Below are positions 1 through 11,801 of a stretch of 22,382 bases of DNA, in pieces. The DNA is from Epichloe hybrida. Its lineage: Eukaryota > Ascomycota > Sordariomycetes > Hypocreales > Clavicipitaceae. The position numbers were made by a program, and so were the translations under genes. A model generated the notes under the pieces. That model was not told the origin of the DNA. It ran no database searches and worked only from the letters and a program-made list of their open reading frames with translations. Each line of letters starts with the position of its first letter. Position 1 is the stretch's first letter. The stretch lies in NCBI GenBank assembly GCA_019022495.1, contig JAFEKR010000140.1:1-22382 (forward strand), in the 5' to 3' direction.

Positions 1-64
1 CCCTCCTGCCCCCCACAACATCGGCTTTGTGCGCGCCTTCTCTTCTTGGATAGCTCCATCTCTG

Positions 65-106
65 GCTCCAGCTCCGGCTCCAGCTCCAGCTCCAGCTCCA
101 GCTCCA
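65..106 (+). repeat. Hexanucleotide tandem array (GCTCCA)x7
   Basis: Seven consecutive six-base units, GCTCCA with one GCTCCG variant, are directly visible. In one frame they translate to Ser/Gly-rich peptide, which explains the spurious open frame there. Copy number is likely to vary between strains (inference). Confidence 0.85.
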
Positions 107-814
107 CCCACCAAGTCCAGCTTCTTCCATGTCGGCATCCGGCCATCTATGCCCGACTGCTGCTCAAAGCCGCCTCGCCGCGTCTTGGGATCTGCTCAGG
201 GCTCCTGACTTGCCTCTCTCTTCCAAACTCGCCCCATCTCTCACCGTCATTGGACGGCGTCACAAACTTTTTTTTGGTTGTAATACTTGCTCGACTCGAC
301 TCGACCTGGGACCGGGACCGGGACAGGGACAGGCGACAGCTTCATGTCATCATACCCGGCTGGCCCTGCGCCGTCCATTTTTCCAGTCGTGATTTGAGCC
401 TCGTACACCGTGCTCCGTACTCCATGGTATCTCCATACTCCATACCTACGTACTTGCTCGCTCTCCTCTCACGCTTCTCTCGTCGCTCGCTGAGAAACAC
501 ACGCCCCATGCCAGCCTTGCGCTGCTAGAAAGACCTGGGACTATTCCGAAGCTGAGGACCCAGTCCAGTCATCCACGACTTCTGCTTCCGCTTCTGCTTC
601 CGCCAAACAACCCCCCTCCCCCCAATCTTCCGAGCAAGACGGCGAGCCTGTCTGATCGATCCCCTGGTGTTCGTGGCATCGGGCACTAGCGTTCCCCGTG
701 TGCTGGTACCAAGTACTACATACTCCATACTCGCCGTACATACTTCGTACCCTACCTGCCTCACCCACCCAGCTCTCTCGCTAGCCAGGTACCTTGCCTA
801 CTTACTCATTCGTC

Positions 815-862
815 TTGGTGCTGGTGCTTGGTGCTTGATGCTGGTGCTTGGTGCTGGTGCTG
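815..862 (+). repeat. Degenerate GTGCTTG/GTGCTGG array in the transcription-factor leader
   Basis: Alternating copies of GGTGCT followed by T or G are visible over about 48 nt, ending 89 nt before the presumed start codon. The array contains the ATG of a short upstream ORF. No known binding site is recognised. Confidence 0.7.
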
Positions 863-933
863 GTTTCCGTTGTCACGCCCTCCAGCCCATGGAAGCTGGC
901 CTCGTTCCTGATGTGTCTGTGTTCCGTGGCTGA
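838..933 (+). other. Candidate upstream ORF (31 codons)
   Basis: An ATG at 838 opens a 31-codon reading frame that stops with TGA at 931-933, 17 nt before the main ATG at 951. A second upstream ATG at 911 lies in another frame and stays open to 1288, overlapping the main start. If transcription begins upstream of 838, both would be met before the main start codon and could lower translation of the regulator. The transcription start is unknown, so this remains a candidate. Confidence 0.35.
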
Positions 934-950
934 ATCTCGAACGCACAAAC

Positions 951-3900
951 ATGGATCCAGGTCCAAACGGCAAACGCCCTCGTTTTGGCTCTTGGTCTGC
1001 CTCTGCTCCGACCGGGACTTCTCTTCTCCTTCCTCAAAGTTCAATAACTCCACGACCTCATCCTGTTCCTCCTCCGCCCCCTTCGACCGCTCATTCACAA
1101 CATCATTCCGGTCTAAGTCCGTATCAGCAGTCATATCCGCCTCGACCAAGCGACCACGGGACCGGTCCTCCCTCAAGTCACCATCATCCTCCCGCTCCTC
1201 CTCCTCCTCCTCCTCCTACGGGTCAAGGCTCTGCTTCAGGTTCCCTTCCAGTGGCCGCACATGTTCATGCGCAATCTCATCACTCTGAACTCGACCGAAG
1301 ACATCTCGAACAGGAAACACTTGCTCCCATGCAAGATCACTTTCGACAGCCTGGCCCTCCCCCCCAGCAACAACAACAGCAGCAGCAGCAGCATCACCAC
1401 GATCTAAATCAGCCACCCTCACTGTCACACCCTCCGTATCATCATCAATACCCCCCTCGAGACTCTGTGATAAAACGTGAGTCGGGCGACGATAGCCGGC
1501 GATCGGACTCGGCTGGAGGCCATGCGCCCGACTCCCTGCCTCATACACCGCACCCCTTGTCGGCCTCACATCCTCCCCCCCTCCACATCAAACAGGCGCC
1601 TACTCAATCGAGGGCCATCAAAGACACATGGGATACGAAAATGGTTCTTCGGTGCCTCAAGCTCCCGGAGAATACCGCCCCGCGACATACCCGCATCCCA
1701 CACCGACGCACCAGACTGCTTACGAGTCTCACTCGACTTATCCCTCCGCGCCAGAACCGTTCTACTCGGTATACGCTTCATCATCGTCAGCGAAGAAGAA
1801 GAATACCAGAGCGTCCCAGGTAATGCACGAACTGCTCTCCAGAGTCTTGTTCAATCTTCATGAACCACGGGCTTCCCTCTCACTCGGCGCGTGGTGCGAC
1901 ACTTCATAATGGTACTTTATCAACTAACGCACACGGAATGTAGGCATGCGACCAATGCCGTCAACTCAAGGCTAAGTGTGATGAGACCAAACCATGCAAG
2001 ACGTGCCGGGATAAAGGCACAGAATGTCGATATCGTGACCCAGTTCCCAAGGCGTACGTATGCCGCACACCATGTGGTCTTTCCCCCCCCTTCTCTCCCT
2101 ATTCATTCGGCTCCCGGTATTCCAGTCCAGCAGGTTCTCGACTGACGTTCTGATGACAGCACGGATAAGGCTCAAGCCGACATTCTCGACGGACTCAGCA
2201 TGGTACAAAACACCATGGGAAGCTTGATGGATCATGTTCAGCGCTTAGAGACTCGTCTGGAGGCTCGACTGATGAAGTTGGAATCGTGCGTCAGCCGGTA
2301 TAATGGCAACCACGTCCAACCAGATCCTATGGCGGAGGATGAGTTTAAGACTATGCGACCATCTTCGACCATTCCTGAAGACGAATCTGAAGGGCCTTAC
2401 TACAATGATGCTCCTCGCGAATACCCAGAACGCGCGACCATGCGACTCATGGCAGAAGATGAACTGGAGCAAGAACCCGGCGAGCCAGTACCTCCCGGAG
2501 AACCTGCCATACCAATCAACCACACTACGCTGGCTGGCTTACTTCTGAAATGGCCCTTGATACGAGATATGGTCAAACCGCACCTGGAAACTGAAGGCAT
2601 AAGACATGTTACCGAATACCCCATCAGCATTGAACAAAACAGGGGCGTTTTGATCGTTTACGGCCGTGGGGAAGACTCTCACCCTTCTCGTGTTCCGAGG
2701 GAAACGAATCCAGATCATGGTCAGCTGGGTATGGCTGACGATTCCTCCGACACGGCATCGTCTTCTCCTGCAGCAGATTGGGGCCACCTGGGCGGGCTGA
2801 GTCCAGCGGATCAGGTGGTGGAATACAAAGGTGGTGTTCTCGCCAGCGATGGAAACCCCGATTTCAGCGAACACAAAGTCTGGAGCTACGTCAACAGCTT
2901 TCAGGACAACATCCTCAACATGCACCCCATCATACAGCCCCGAGCTCTTCGTGAATGGGTTCAGCATTTTCTAGATACACTGCCCACGAGGTCGACTCGC
3001 TCAAAATTCCACAAGGCTCCGGGGGCCGCATTTGCGGTCAACAGCTCCTCTTCAAATGTGGGCACAGAGATGCCGGGGGCAAAGCGCAAGAGGTCGCCAG
3101 TCCCCGACGGATTTGAGTCACCATCAACGCCGAGCGCTGCCAAGTCGGGCAGGCCAGAAAGATCGATTCATAACGCCCTTGTGCTGACCATACTGGCACT
3201 CGGCAAGATTTGCCAATCTAGAGAACGTGTCTCAGACGCTGTGCACCAAGCTGAAACCAATTCGCAAGGCAGCCCTTGGTCGAGGAACGGTGTGCCTCCA
3301 TCGCCTGGACAAGGTTCGCCTCCTAGTTTGTCGTCGGGATCCCAACCCTCGGGACTGGCCTCTCCAAAGGAATCAGAGCGCGGGTTTCAGAGCCGGCGAT
3401 CCTCCGTTCACGGAAGCGGAGGTGGTACAGCGCGCAATTGTTTAGGCTTGAAGAAGAATTACGATGCGATTCCCGGGTTAGAATACTTTGCTTTCGCCAC
3501 GGACATTCTGGGAAACCACGCAGGAGCTTACAAAAACATGAAGCACGTGTACGCCCTCATCTTTGCAGGATTGTATCACGGGCAACTGGCTCGCCCACTG
3601 GAGAGTTTCGCCTTTATTCACCAAGCCAGTCACAAGTTGCAGGTTATTATGAGGCCGTATGTGTTGTTTTTTTTTCTTTTTTCTTTTGGTGCTCTTTGAC
3701 TGCCCGCCCCCACGCCACTCTTTTCACACAAATGAGCCGAAACGCTGATCGTTTTCTACAGGAGTCTCGACAAGCTACGTCGAATCAAGCAAACCTTCAC
3801 GATGATTCAAGATACAAAATACAACCAGCTTGCTCTAACCTTTTGGACATGCCTGCAGTTGGAGAGGTGAGCTGAGCTAGCATCCCTGGGGCCTAGTCTG

Positions 3901-4967
3901 ATATCGATCGTGCTTCTTCATGCTAACCGTGAACAACCACAGCGACTTGATCGCAGAAATGCAGCTCCCCCCCTCTGGGCTTCTTTCTTATGAAGAGAAC
4001 ATGCCCCATCCAAACATGAGCATGCTCGAGGGCTTTGACAAGAGGGTGCTTGATAGTTATCCAGCCCAACTATACCTTCGGACGCATTTGAATAGTATCC
4101 ATCGCATGTTCTATGCACCGGAAAAGGACGACAAGGAAACTGACACAAGGGAGCTGGACCCCAAGTTCAACAATGTGGGCTCGGTCGCGGATGCTGTGTC
4201 GGATATGAAATGGGTGGCCAAGAGCTTCGCTTTCAAGGAGGACGACCCGCCGGCTTCGGATCTTCTTGCAGCACGGTTACGTGCTAAGTACTGGGGCGCC
4301 CAAGTCATAACCTATCGACCCTTTATTCGTCAAATATTGCAATGGTCGGACTCGATGCAAAACCACCCATCAAGTCCAAGTGGATTTGCAGTATCCGAGT
4401 TTCGCCAAGGCGTGGCGGCACCTGTCATCGACCCGTCAGCCAGATCTCCCAAGGAAATTTCCGACGCTGTCAAGGAATACGCGAAACGAGGTATCAAGGC
4501 CTTGATTGAAAGCACACGAGCATTCCACGGTCTCCCGCCTGAGCGCCCCTTGATAACAAACGTCTTTGGGACGGCGCATGCGTAAGTGACAAAGACCCAC
4601 CACCTGGTTACGATTGATGTGCACAAGACGGGAGGATATACTAATGCATCCATTTTGTGTCTCTATCTGCAGTCAATGGGGAAATCTCTTGGTTCTTTCA
4701 GCCTGCTCGCAGAATAACGTGCTACGAGAATGGGTGCCCATGGACCTGTTGCAGGTCTTGTTTAGCCGGACCATCGACTTCTTGAGGCAATCAAGTACAG
4801 CAACCAGCTCTCTCAGAACCGACATGCATATTCTTGAGGGCATATCAAGAGACTTGTTTGGGCGTGCCGGCGTGAGGACGACGGGGAGCTTCTCAAGCAA
4901 CTCCAGGTTGTATATACCCAAGCTCCCCATGGCGGCGCCACCAACCATGTCCAACACCCCCAGCTAG
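951..4967 (+). CDS. Zn(II)2Cys6 fungal transcription factor, multi-exon
   Basis: This is a nuclear DNA-binding regulator whose target is not known. Read exons: 951-1819 (with an unresolved frame change inside), 1944-2053, 2160-3656, 3762-3866, 3943-4581 and 4673-4967. The introns at 1820, 2054, 3657, 3867 and 4582 all have GT donors and AG acceptors, several with CTAAC or CTGAC branch sites. The N-terminus is Pro/His/Gln-rich and has a polyQ run. Exons 1 and 2 join to give a perfect C-X2-C-X6-C-X5-C-X2-C-X6-C cluster (ACDQC...CKTC...TEC), followed at once by a short coiled coil (from about 2170), as in Gal4-type dimers. The part from about 3480 to 4500 (GLEYFAFATDILGN, then RPLESFAFIHQASHKLQVIM) resembles the fungal middle homology region. 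Length is about 1130-1170 residues. The start at 951 has A at -3 and G at +4. The frame changes from mod 0 to mod 2 near 1562-1600, and a plausible peptide continues in another frame past the stop at 4967, so both this part of exon 1 and the true C-terminus are uncertain. I do not recognise the ortholog. Confidence 0.85.
1364..1399 (+). repeat. CAA/CAG trinucleotide run encoding polyglutamine and polyhistidine
   Basis: A run of CAA and CAG codons followed by CAT/CAC codons gives nine or so glutamines and then three histidines within the transcription-factor N-terminus. Such tracts are common in fungal regulators and are likely length-variable. Confidence 0.8.
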
Positions 4968-7570
4968 TACCGGCAGAAGGCATGCACGATGTTGACGAAT
5001 CACCATTCCTGGGACTAAAGCCGTCGGATGTATACGTCAGTCAATACGATGGTGAATTGTTGTTTTCTCCCATGCTTGAAAGCCTCCTTCAGTTCAAGGT
5101 GGGGGGTTTTTGGAGGTTTCGTTCTCTTTTCAGGGGGAGGGGCGCCGGGTTTGCTTCTTTTGCATCACATCCTTGCCGACATGGCAGTCTCCTCGGAATG
5201 GCACTGTTGGCTCCGACGTTGGGGGAGATGCCAGCGACGAAAAGGTACAAGAAGGATGATGAGCGTGTGTCGGGTTGCCCGCAGGCGTGCCAATTTTCAT
5301 CCGACGACAAGTCAGACGGTATTTACAGTTCGCCGCCTTTTCTGCTTCTCTTTCATGGGTGCTGGAAAACTTTGCTCCTCTCTCTCTTATTCTTAATTTT
5401 GGGTACATGGCTCTATACTGTCCGATACATACGCTGATAGGCACACGCATTCTGTGGCGAAGAAATTGGCTGGAATTATACATTTTCATGTTCCATGGCT
5501 TTACTGTTGATTTTTTCCTTCTTTGAATTCTATATGCCTTGTTTCTCTTTACTATGTGTTTTTGTTTGCAAGTTGTTACTAGGTATTTGGCAGAACACTT
5601 GTGCATACCCCAGGCTGGACGTGGAGGACATACCAAGAAGAGGAATGGCTTGCCTCAGTTTTGTCTTTTTTTCTTTTTCTTTTTTTTCGAAAGGGGGTGG
5701 GAGGCATGAGCACTGGCAGTATAAAGGATATGGGAAAAGGGCGTATTAAACAGATAGTATACAGTTTTAACCTGCAGGGAGTCTCGACGAGTATGTAATG
5801 ACTGACTGCATGTCCTTGTTGTATATATGATACCTGCAAGTCCTACCTTGGGCTGGGTGAATCATGGGGGCGAGTTTAGTTTCCCAGTTTTACGGATTAC
5901 TGCGCGCGTTATTGACGAAGATGTTGCCATGATGTGCCTGCCATGTGGTCGCCAGGGTTTCGTTTTCTACTTGATATATACTTTGTACGGGGTAGGCAGA
6001 AGTCGCCTAGTAACGATACATATGAATGGATCCATGGGTGGTTTTTTGATGCGTGCAATGGATGGGGGGCGTACATGATGGATGTTTAGCAATGGCGGTT
6101 CGCTCGCTGCCTTGAAGCGCCAACGTGGGACCTCGGTCGGGTGTCGCTGACTGGGTGATGAAGGGTTCCTTGATTTCCATATTGGTCCTCGGCTAATTGA
6201 TTCGGCTGACGTTTGAGATTTCAGAATGAGGATGATGGATGATGCGACGTTGATCCCCTTTGCGCGGGACCGGATCGGGTGTGGTTTCACGCAAGGCCTA
6301 TCCTTAATTCGCGTGATATTAAGCCTGCTGCCTTCTGGTCATGTACTTTAATCAGTACAGCCTGTCACTCACTGTATTAGAGGGCAGATGGTTGTGCTGT
6401 ATGATTAGCCTGAATGGCGAAACCCACGTTGTGCAGTTGGTGCGTTGGGAGGATTTGTGGGTTGATGCCTTTTTAGCCAGTTTGCCGTTTCATGGAAACT
6501 TTTTTCTCCGAGATGAGACGCCTTCGGTCCGTATGTATTGCTTGGGGACTTTTTCTTTTTTTTTCTTTTTCTCACTCTTCGAAATGACAATGACGGGTGA
6601 ACTCGGCAACCTTTGCGATGGGAGCAGATGATGCAGGCTTCGGCACAATTCATGGACGCAAGCACCCGGTCGGTACAACTACAATACGTTTGTTACATAC
6701 AGCCCTTCTCTGTCTGTCGCAGTGCCACGGGCGGCAAACAATTGGCCTCGATGGAACCTGTCAGGCAACACTAAGCACTAGGGTCGGCCGAATGCATGCA
6801 CGTGTGCGTCCAGGACGAGGCCCTTTCCAGGGAAATGCGCAGACACTAATGAGAAAGTCCCGATGGCCGATGGCCCCTTCTTCCCTCTCCCCGAGATCAT
6901 GCCGAGTCCGCGACCACTTCAAACTCACTTCAAACCCTCCCCCCTCCCTCCCTCCCAATCCAGGCCCCCTTTTCATTTCTCTCTGTGGGGAGCTTCAGAT
7001 ATTTAAAAAGAAAAAAAAAAAGGTCTCTTTTCCCCCTCTTCATTCAAGGCCGATGCTGAACGCCCTTCGACGTATGTAGCGCATGCAGTGTCACCGTCGT
7101 CCACGCCAATGCGCCTTTCAGCTGCACCTGCCAAGAGCAGCTAGTGCGTGTATGCCGACAAACATTCTCCGATCCTGCCTGCCATAATCCGTACACGCAC
7201 AGTAGTAGCCAATAGCCAAGCCTGCCTTCCGGCAATCTCACTGGTCCTCGGCCGCCGATGGCCCCCCCCCCCCTGTGAAGGCTGCTGCAAGCTGCAAGCC
7301 AGCGTCGTGGTAAGCGCCGGGTCGGGTGCGCGGCCAACGACAACAAATTCCAGTCCACCACGTGCCGTGATGCTATTCTTGTAACAAGGTATTTCCGCTG
7401 CTTTTGCATAACGCCGAGTTCCCGCCCTATGATTTAATCGCCTTGGTTTCCCAGGTGTATATATCAACTCGGCGTCTTGTCCTCCCAAGCGGTAGAAGAT
7501 TTGCGTTATTTCGACCCGCGTATTGCTTCACACATCTTTCTCTTCCCCCCCCCCCCGCAAACCCGCCATC
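4968..7570. other. 2.6-kb interval without a recognisable gene
   Basis: The left part should contain the 3' UTR of the transcription factor, and also a frame open to 5437 whose first about 40 codons look protein-like. The right part should contain the promoter of the secreted DUF3455 gene. In between are T-rich tracts (5665-5690, 6550-6575), an A run near 7009-7021, a run of 11 C at 7262-7272, and a CACGTG word at 7359-7364. No open frame here looks like a known family on either strand, and I saw no tRNA-like cloverleaf by eye. Confidence 0.5.
7458..7464 (+). promoter_or_regulatory. TATA-box-like element upstream of the DUF3455 gene
   Basis: TATATAT stands alone in a GC-rich stretch 107 nt upstream of the ATG at 7571. 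It is followed by a pyrimidine-rich segment with 12 consecutive C at 7545-7556, just before the start codon. Spacing fits a fungal core promoter; its function is inferred. Confidence 0.4.
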
Positions 7571-8402
7571 ATGTTCAAATCAACATGCGTTCTGCTCCTG
7601 TCCGCCGCGCTGGTCCTGGTCCCGGGTCTGCCTTCCGCCTCATGCGCGCCGGGCCACAAAGCTCCAGCTCTTCCCCACATCCACGGCGGTGAGTTCTACT
7701 TTGCCTTCACGGTCTCTCATGACTCGGGGGCGACAGTGAAACCAACTCCAACTCATACGTGTTCCTCCAACAGCCGCCAACCTTCCCCAACCGCCGGCCG
7801 GTTCCAAGCTGCTCCACATCGCGCTCGGCTTCGGCATCCAAAACTACACGTGCGCCGGCGCCGGCTCGCCTCCCTCCTCCACCGGTGCCCTCGCCGTGCT
7901 CTACGACATCACGAGCCTGTACCCCGGCCGGACGCGCGAGTCCCTCCCGCCAAGCACCTGGGAGGGTCTCCCCTCGCGCGCCCTCTGGTCGCACGACGTG
8001 CCCCTCAACCTCGACCGCTCCGGCTCCGGCGCCTCGCCGACCCGCCCGTTCCCCGACCATGCCCCCCTCCGGCTGCGGGGCATGAAGCGCCCCTTCCCCT
8101 TCCTGGGCCACCACCTCTTCACCTCGGCCGGAGTGCCCGCCTTCGTCCTCGACAGCGGCAGCGTCCGCGTCCGCGTCCTCTGCGCCAAGGCGGCGGCCGT
8201 CGACGCCCCCGCCGCCGCGGACCCCGGTCCCCAGGGCACCGGCGCCGTGCCCTGGCTCCGCCTCGACGCCAGGCCCGGCAGCGTCGGCCCCGTCAAGCAC
8301 GTCTACCGCGTCCTCACCACCGGCGGCAACAGCCACGGCTGCCGGGACGCCCGAGCCCAGGACAGCACCTGCTACGCTACCATGTACTGGTTCTTCGGGT
8401 AG
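7571..8402 (+). CDS. Secreted DUF3455-type protein
   Basis: Two exons, 7571-7688 and 7774-8402, are joined across an 85-nt intron with donor GTGAGT and acceptor ACAG, giving 248 residues. Residues 1-25 or so form a typical signal peptide: a hydrophobic stretch (CVLLLSAALVLVPGL) followed by a small-residue cleavage region. After a short Pro-rich linker, PAGSKLLHIALGFGIQNYTC (about 47-66), then LAVLYDIT, and the C-terminal RVLTTGGN and YWFF motifs match what I know of DUF3455 (PF11937), sometimes misnamed malate dehydrogenase. The biochemical role of the family is not established. Exon 2 is very GC-rich at third positions, unlike the transcription factor upstream. The ATG at 7571 is chosen because it leads directly into the signal peptide; an upstream in-frame start would bury it. 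An extracellular or cell-wall location is inferred. Confidence 0.85.
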
Positions 8403-9099
8403 CGCCCATGTACATACTTGCTTGTTCGGGGCAGGTCCACTATCCGGGTGGCGCCCACTTTGTCCAGACAGCCCAGGGAATGATTCCCGCTTTACATATA
8501 GCACGCATGGAAGAAGAAAAGGGTACTTTAAAGAGGAGGGACGGCGGACATGGATGCAATTCTTTTCCCTCAAATCTCTTCTCTTACACCATCCACGGAC
8601 AAACGTGTCCCTCCCTCCCAATGATTCCATCTTCGTTTGCCGCCTTGGCAAAAAACTCCAACTTGTATATATTCAGGCACGTCAATCTCATTCCTGCCTC
8701 GTTCCATCACATGACGCCACACCACGCCTTGCCAGGAAAACGCAATTTGACGCTTGACACAACTTGACGTGGTTTGGTGTCGTGGCCAGTACATCCTTTG
8801 GCACCAGACATTTCGTCACCCAAGTGTAAGAGAGGCTACAAAAACAATTGTTACTAAACCTTGCGTTTACGAGCTAATTACGACACGTTTTTCATCTTCA
8901 TGTTTGGTGCATCACTGGCTACAAGAGCCGGGCAAATCATGTGAAAGCCCCGAGTCGTAGACTATTGCCATGCCAATCGCTTGCCTATTGACCCCCCCTT
9001 CAGACTCATCAATCTAGTTCCGTCTCATGTACCCACCTTTTTTTTTTTCTCTCTCTCCATTGTAGGAGATGACCAGGCGGCTGGGTCAATCTCAATATT
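8403..9099. other. Convergent 3' region between the DUF3455 gene and the MAP kinase gene
   Basis: The genes on both sides point into this interval, so it should contain two 3' UTRs and terminators. It has an 11-T run at about 9038-9048 close to the MAP kinase stop. I see no further gene or structured RNA. Confidence 0.5.
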
Positions 9100-10773
<1,674 letters not shown>

Positions 10774-11109
10774 GGCTACCTGTGTCTTGGCGCAGAGCGA
10801 GCTGCACGTTCGGACGGTTGTGTCGAAGCGTCGAAGCGTCGAAGCGTCGAAGCGGGGGCGAAAGGGCGCTGAGGGGGAAAGCTTGGGCGGGGACAGCTTT
10901 TTGTACCGAGAGATCTGACAGCGCAGGTCGGCATTTGGGCCCGACGGCTCAACTTGTCGAGTTACATGTATGTACGGATTACACACTCTATGTACATAAA
11001 CTGTCGCCCCTGCCTCATCAATTCACCAGTGTTTCGACCATTTTATACTTATTGCATCGTCTATGCATCATCATCCCACCATTCGGAACAAAAACACCCT
11101 CAATACGCA
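10774..11109. other. MAP kinase 5' region / phosphatase 3' region
   Basis: This 336-nt gap separates two genes on the same strand. It should hold the MAP kinase promoter and leader and the phosphatase 3' UTR. An 8-bp tandem array sits just upstream of the kinase ATG. Stop-free sequence runs upstream in frame with the kinase, but it has no ATG. Confidence 0.5.
10823..10854. repeat. 8-bp tandem repeat (TCGAAGCG)x4 in the MAP kinase leader
   Basis: Four exact, contiguous copies of TCGAAGCG (CGCTTCGA in the direction of transcription) lie 50-81 nt upstream of the MAP kinase start codon, probably within the 5' UTR. The unit holds the palindrome TTCGAA in shifted register. Copy number is likely polymorphic; any regulatory effect is inference. 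Confidence 0.9.
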
Positions 11110-11801
11110 CTACTCGCCTACCACATCCTTGAGGAAATTCTTGGAAAACCGACTGCACTGCTCAAATGCCTTCTCGAACCCATCTCGCCCGCCATAATAG
11201 GGATCATTCACAATCTCCGCTTTGCCCGTGCCGCTAAACTCCCCAAACAGCATCACCTTGGCCTTGGCGTCCGGGCAGCCCTTCTGCAGACGGTTCAAAT
11301 CCGAGAGATTCGATCGATCCATGGCAAACACGTAGTCAAAGGAATCAAAATCGCTCGTTTTGACCTGTAATTCTCCATCGTCAGCCTCTGCTTGTTATTA
11401 CATCCCCCCTCCTTATATCATTAGGAGAGTTTCCTCCGCAAACGACTTACACGGCGCGCGGCGTGATCGTAATCCGTAATGCCATTGTCCTCGAGCGTAG
11501 AAAGGGTCCTCGAGTCCGGCTCGTCGCCGGCATGGTACGCAGCTGCATTGGTGAACGGGCGGCAAGTCAGCCTTCGGGGTTTCAGCAAATTTGACATTTT
11601 CCCATGCTGCGCAACTCGCGGCAACGAATTTGCCATTTTTCAAGGGGTCGTCGTTGCCATACCTGTTCCGCAGGAGTCAATCTTGCCAATCTTCCCCTTG
11701 TACTGCGGCTGCTTGGCGAGGTTCTGGAAGATGCCCTCTGCCATGGTCGATCGGCAGATATTGCCCAGGCAGACGAAGAGGACGGACACGGGCTCTGCCA
11801 T
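11110..11801 (-). CDS. LTP1: Low-molecular-weight protein tyrosine phosphatase (Ltp1/Stp1 type)
   Basis: Cytosolic phosphatase that hydrolyses phosphotyrosine, and often small aryl phosphates, through a cysteinyl-phosphate intermediate. Exons on the minus strand: 11801-11663, 11542-11451 and 11364-11110, with introns of 120 and 86 nt (donors GTATGG and GTAAGT, acceptors GCAG and ACAG), giving 161 residues, the usual family length. The P-loop CLGNICRS near the N-terminus supplies nucleophile Cys11 and Arg17 (C-X5-R), and the DPYYGG motif supplies the general acid, Asp131. The residue after the P-loop serine is Thr rather than the common Pro. The gene lies directly upstream of the Slt2-type kinase on the same strand. 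A second in-frame ATG at 11966, with no stop between, could add 55 residues. The start at 11801 is preferred because it puts the P-loop at the canonical distance from the N-terminus and has A at -3. Confidence 0.95.

Larger units (their letters stand above)
1..950. other. Leader/promoter region of the transcription factor, no gene
   Basis: I recognise no protein-coding gene here. The stretch is rich in C and T and in short degenerate repeats: a GCTCCA hexamer array, TCGAC and GGGACC repeats near 291-335, recurring TACTCCATAC words, and a GTGCTTG/GTGCTGG array just before the gene. Open frames across it (for example the Ser-rich one at 46-528) are by-products of those repeats. The region most likely holds the promoter and a long 5' leader for the gene that starts at 951. 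Confidence 0.55.

Noticed and set aside
2539..2967. Antisense open frames across the transcription-factor exons
   Set aside because: They are shadows of the coding strand; the sense strand has the zinc cluster, homology region and consistent introns.
4982..5437. Independent 151-codon gene downstream of the transcription factor
   Set aside because: Only its first about 40 codons look coding, and they continue upstream without a start, so they fit better as a frame-shifted extension of the transcription factor.
7707..8651. 314-codon open frame antisense to the DUF3455 gene
   Set aside because: A mirror of very GC-rich coding sequence; its translation is Gly/Ala/Arg-rich with no family resemblance, while the sense strand has signal peptide, splice sites and domain motifs.
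10774..10986. N-terminal extension of the MAP kinase by 71 in-frame codons
   Set aside because: The frame is open, but the codon at 10986 is GTG and there is no ATG before the canonical MADLQ start. Known orthologs begin at that methionine.
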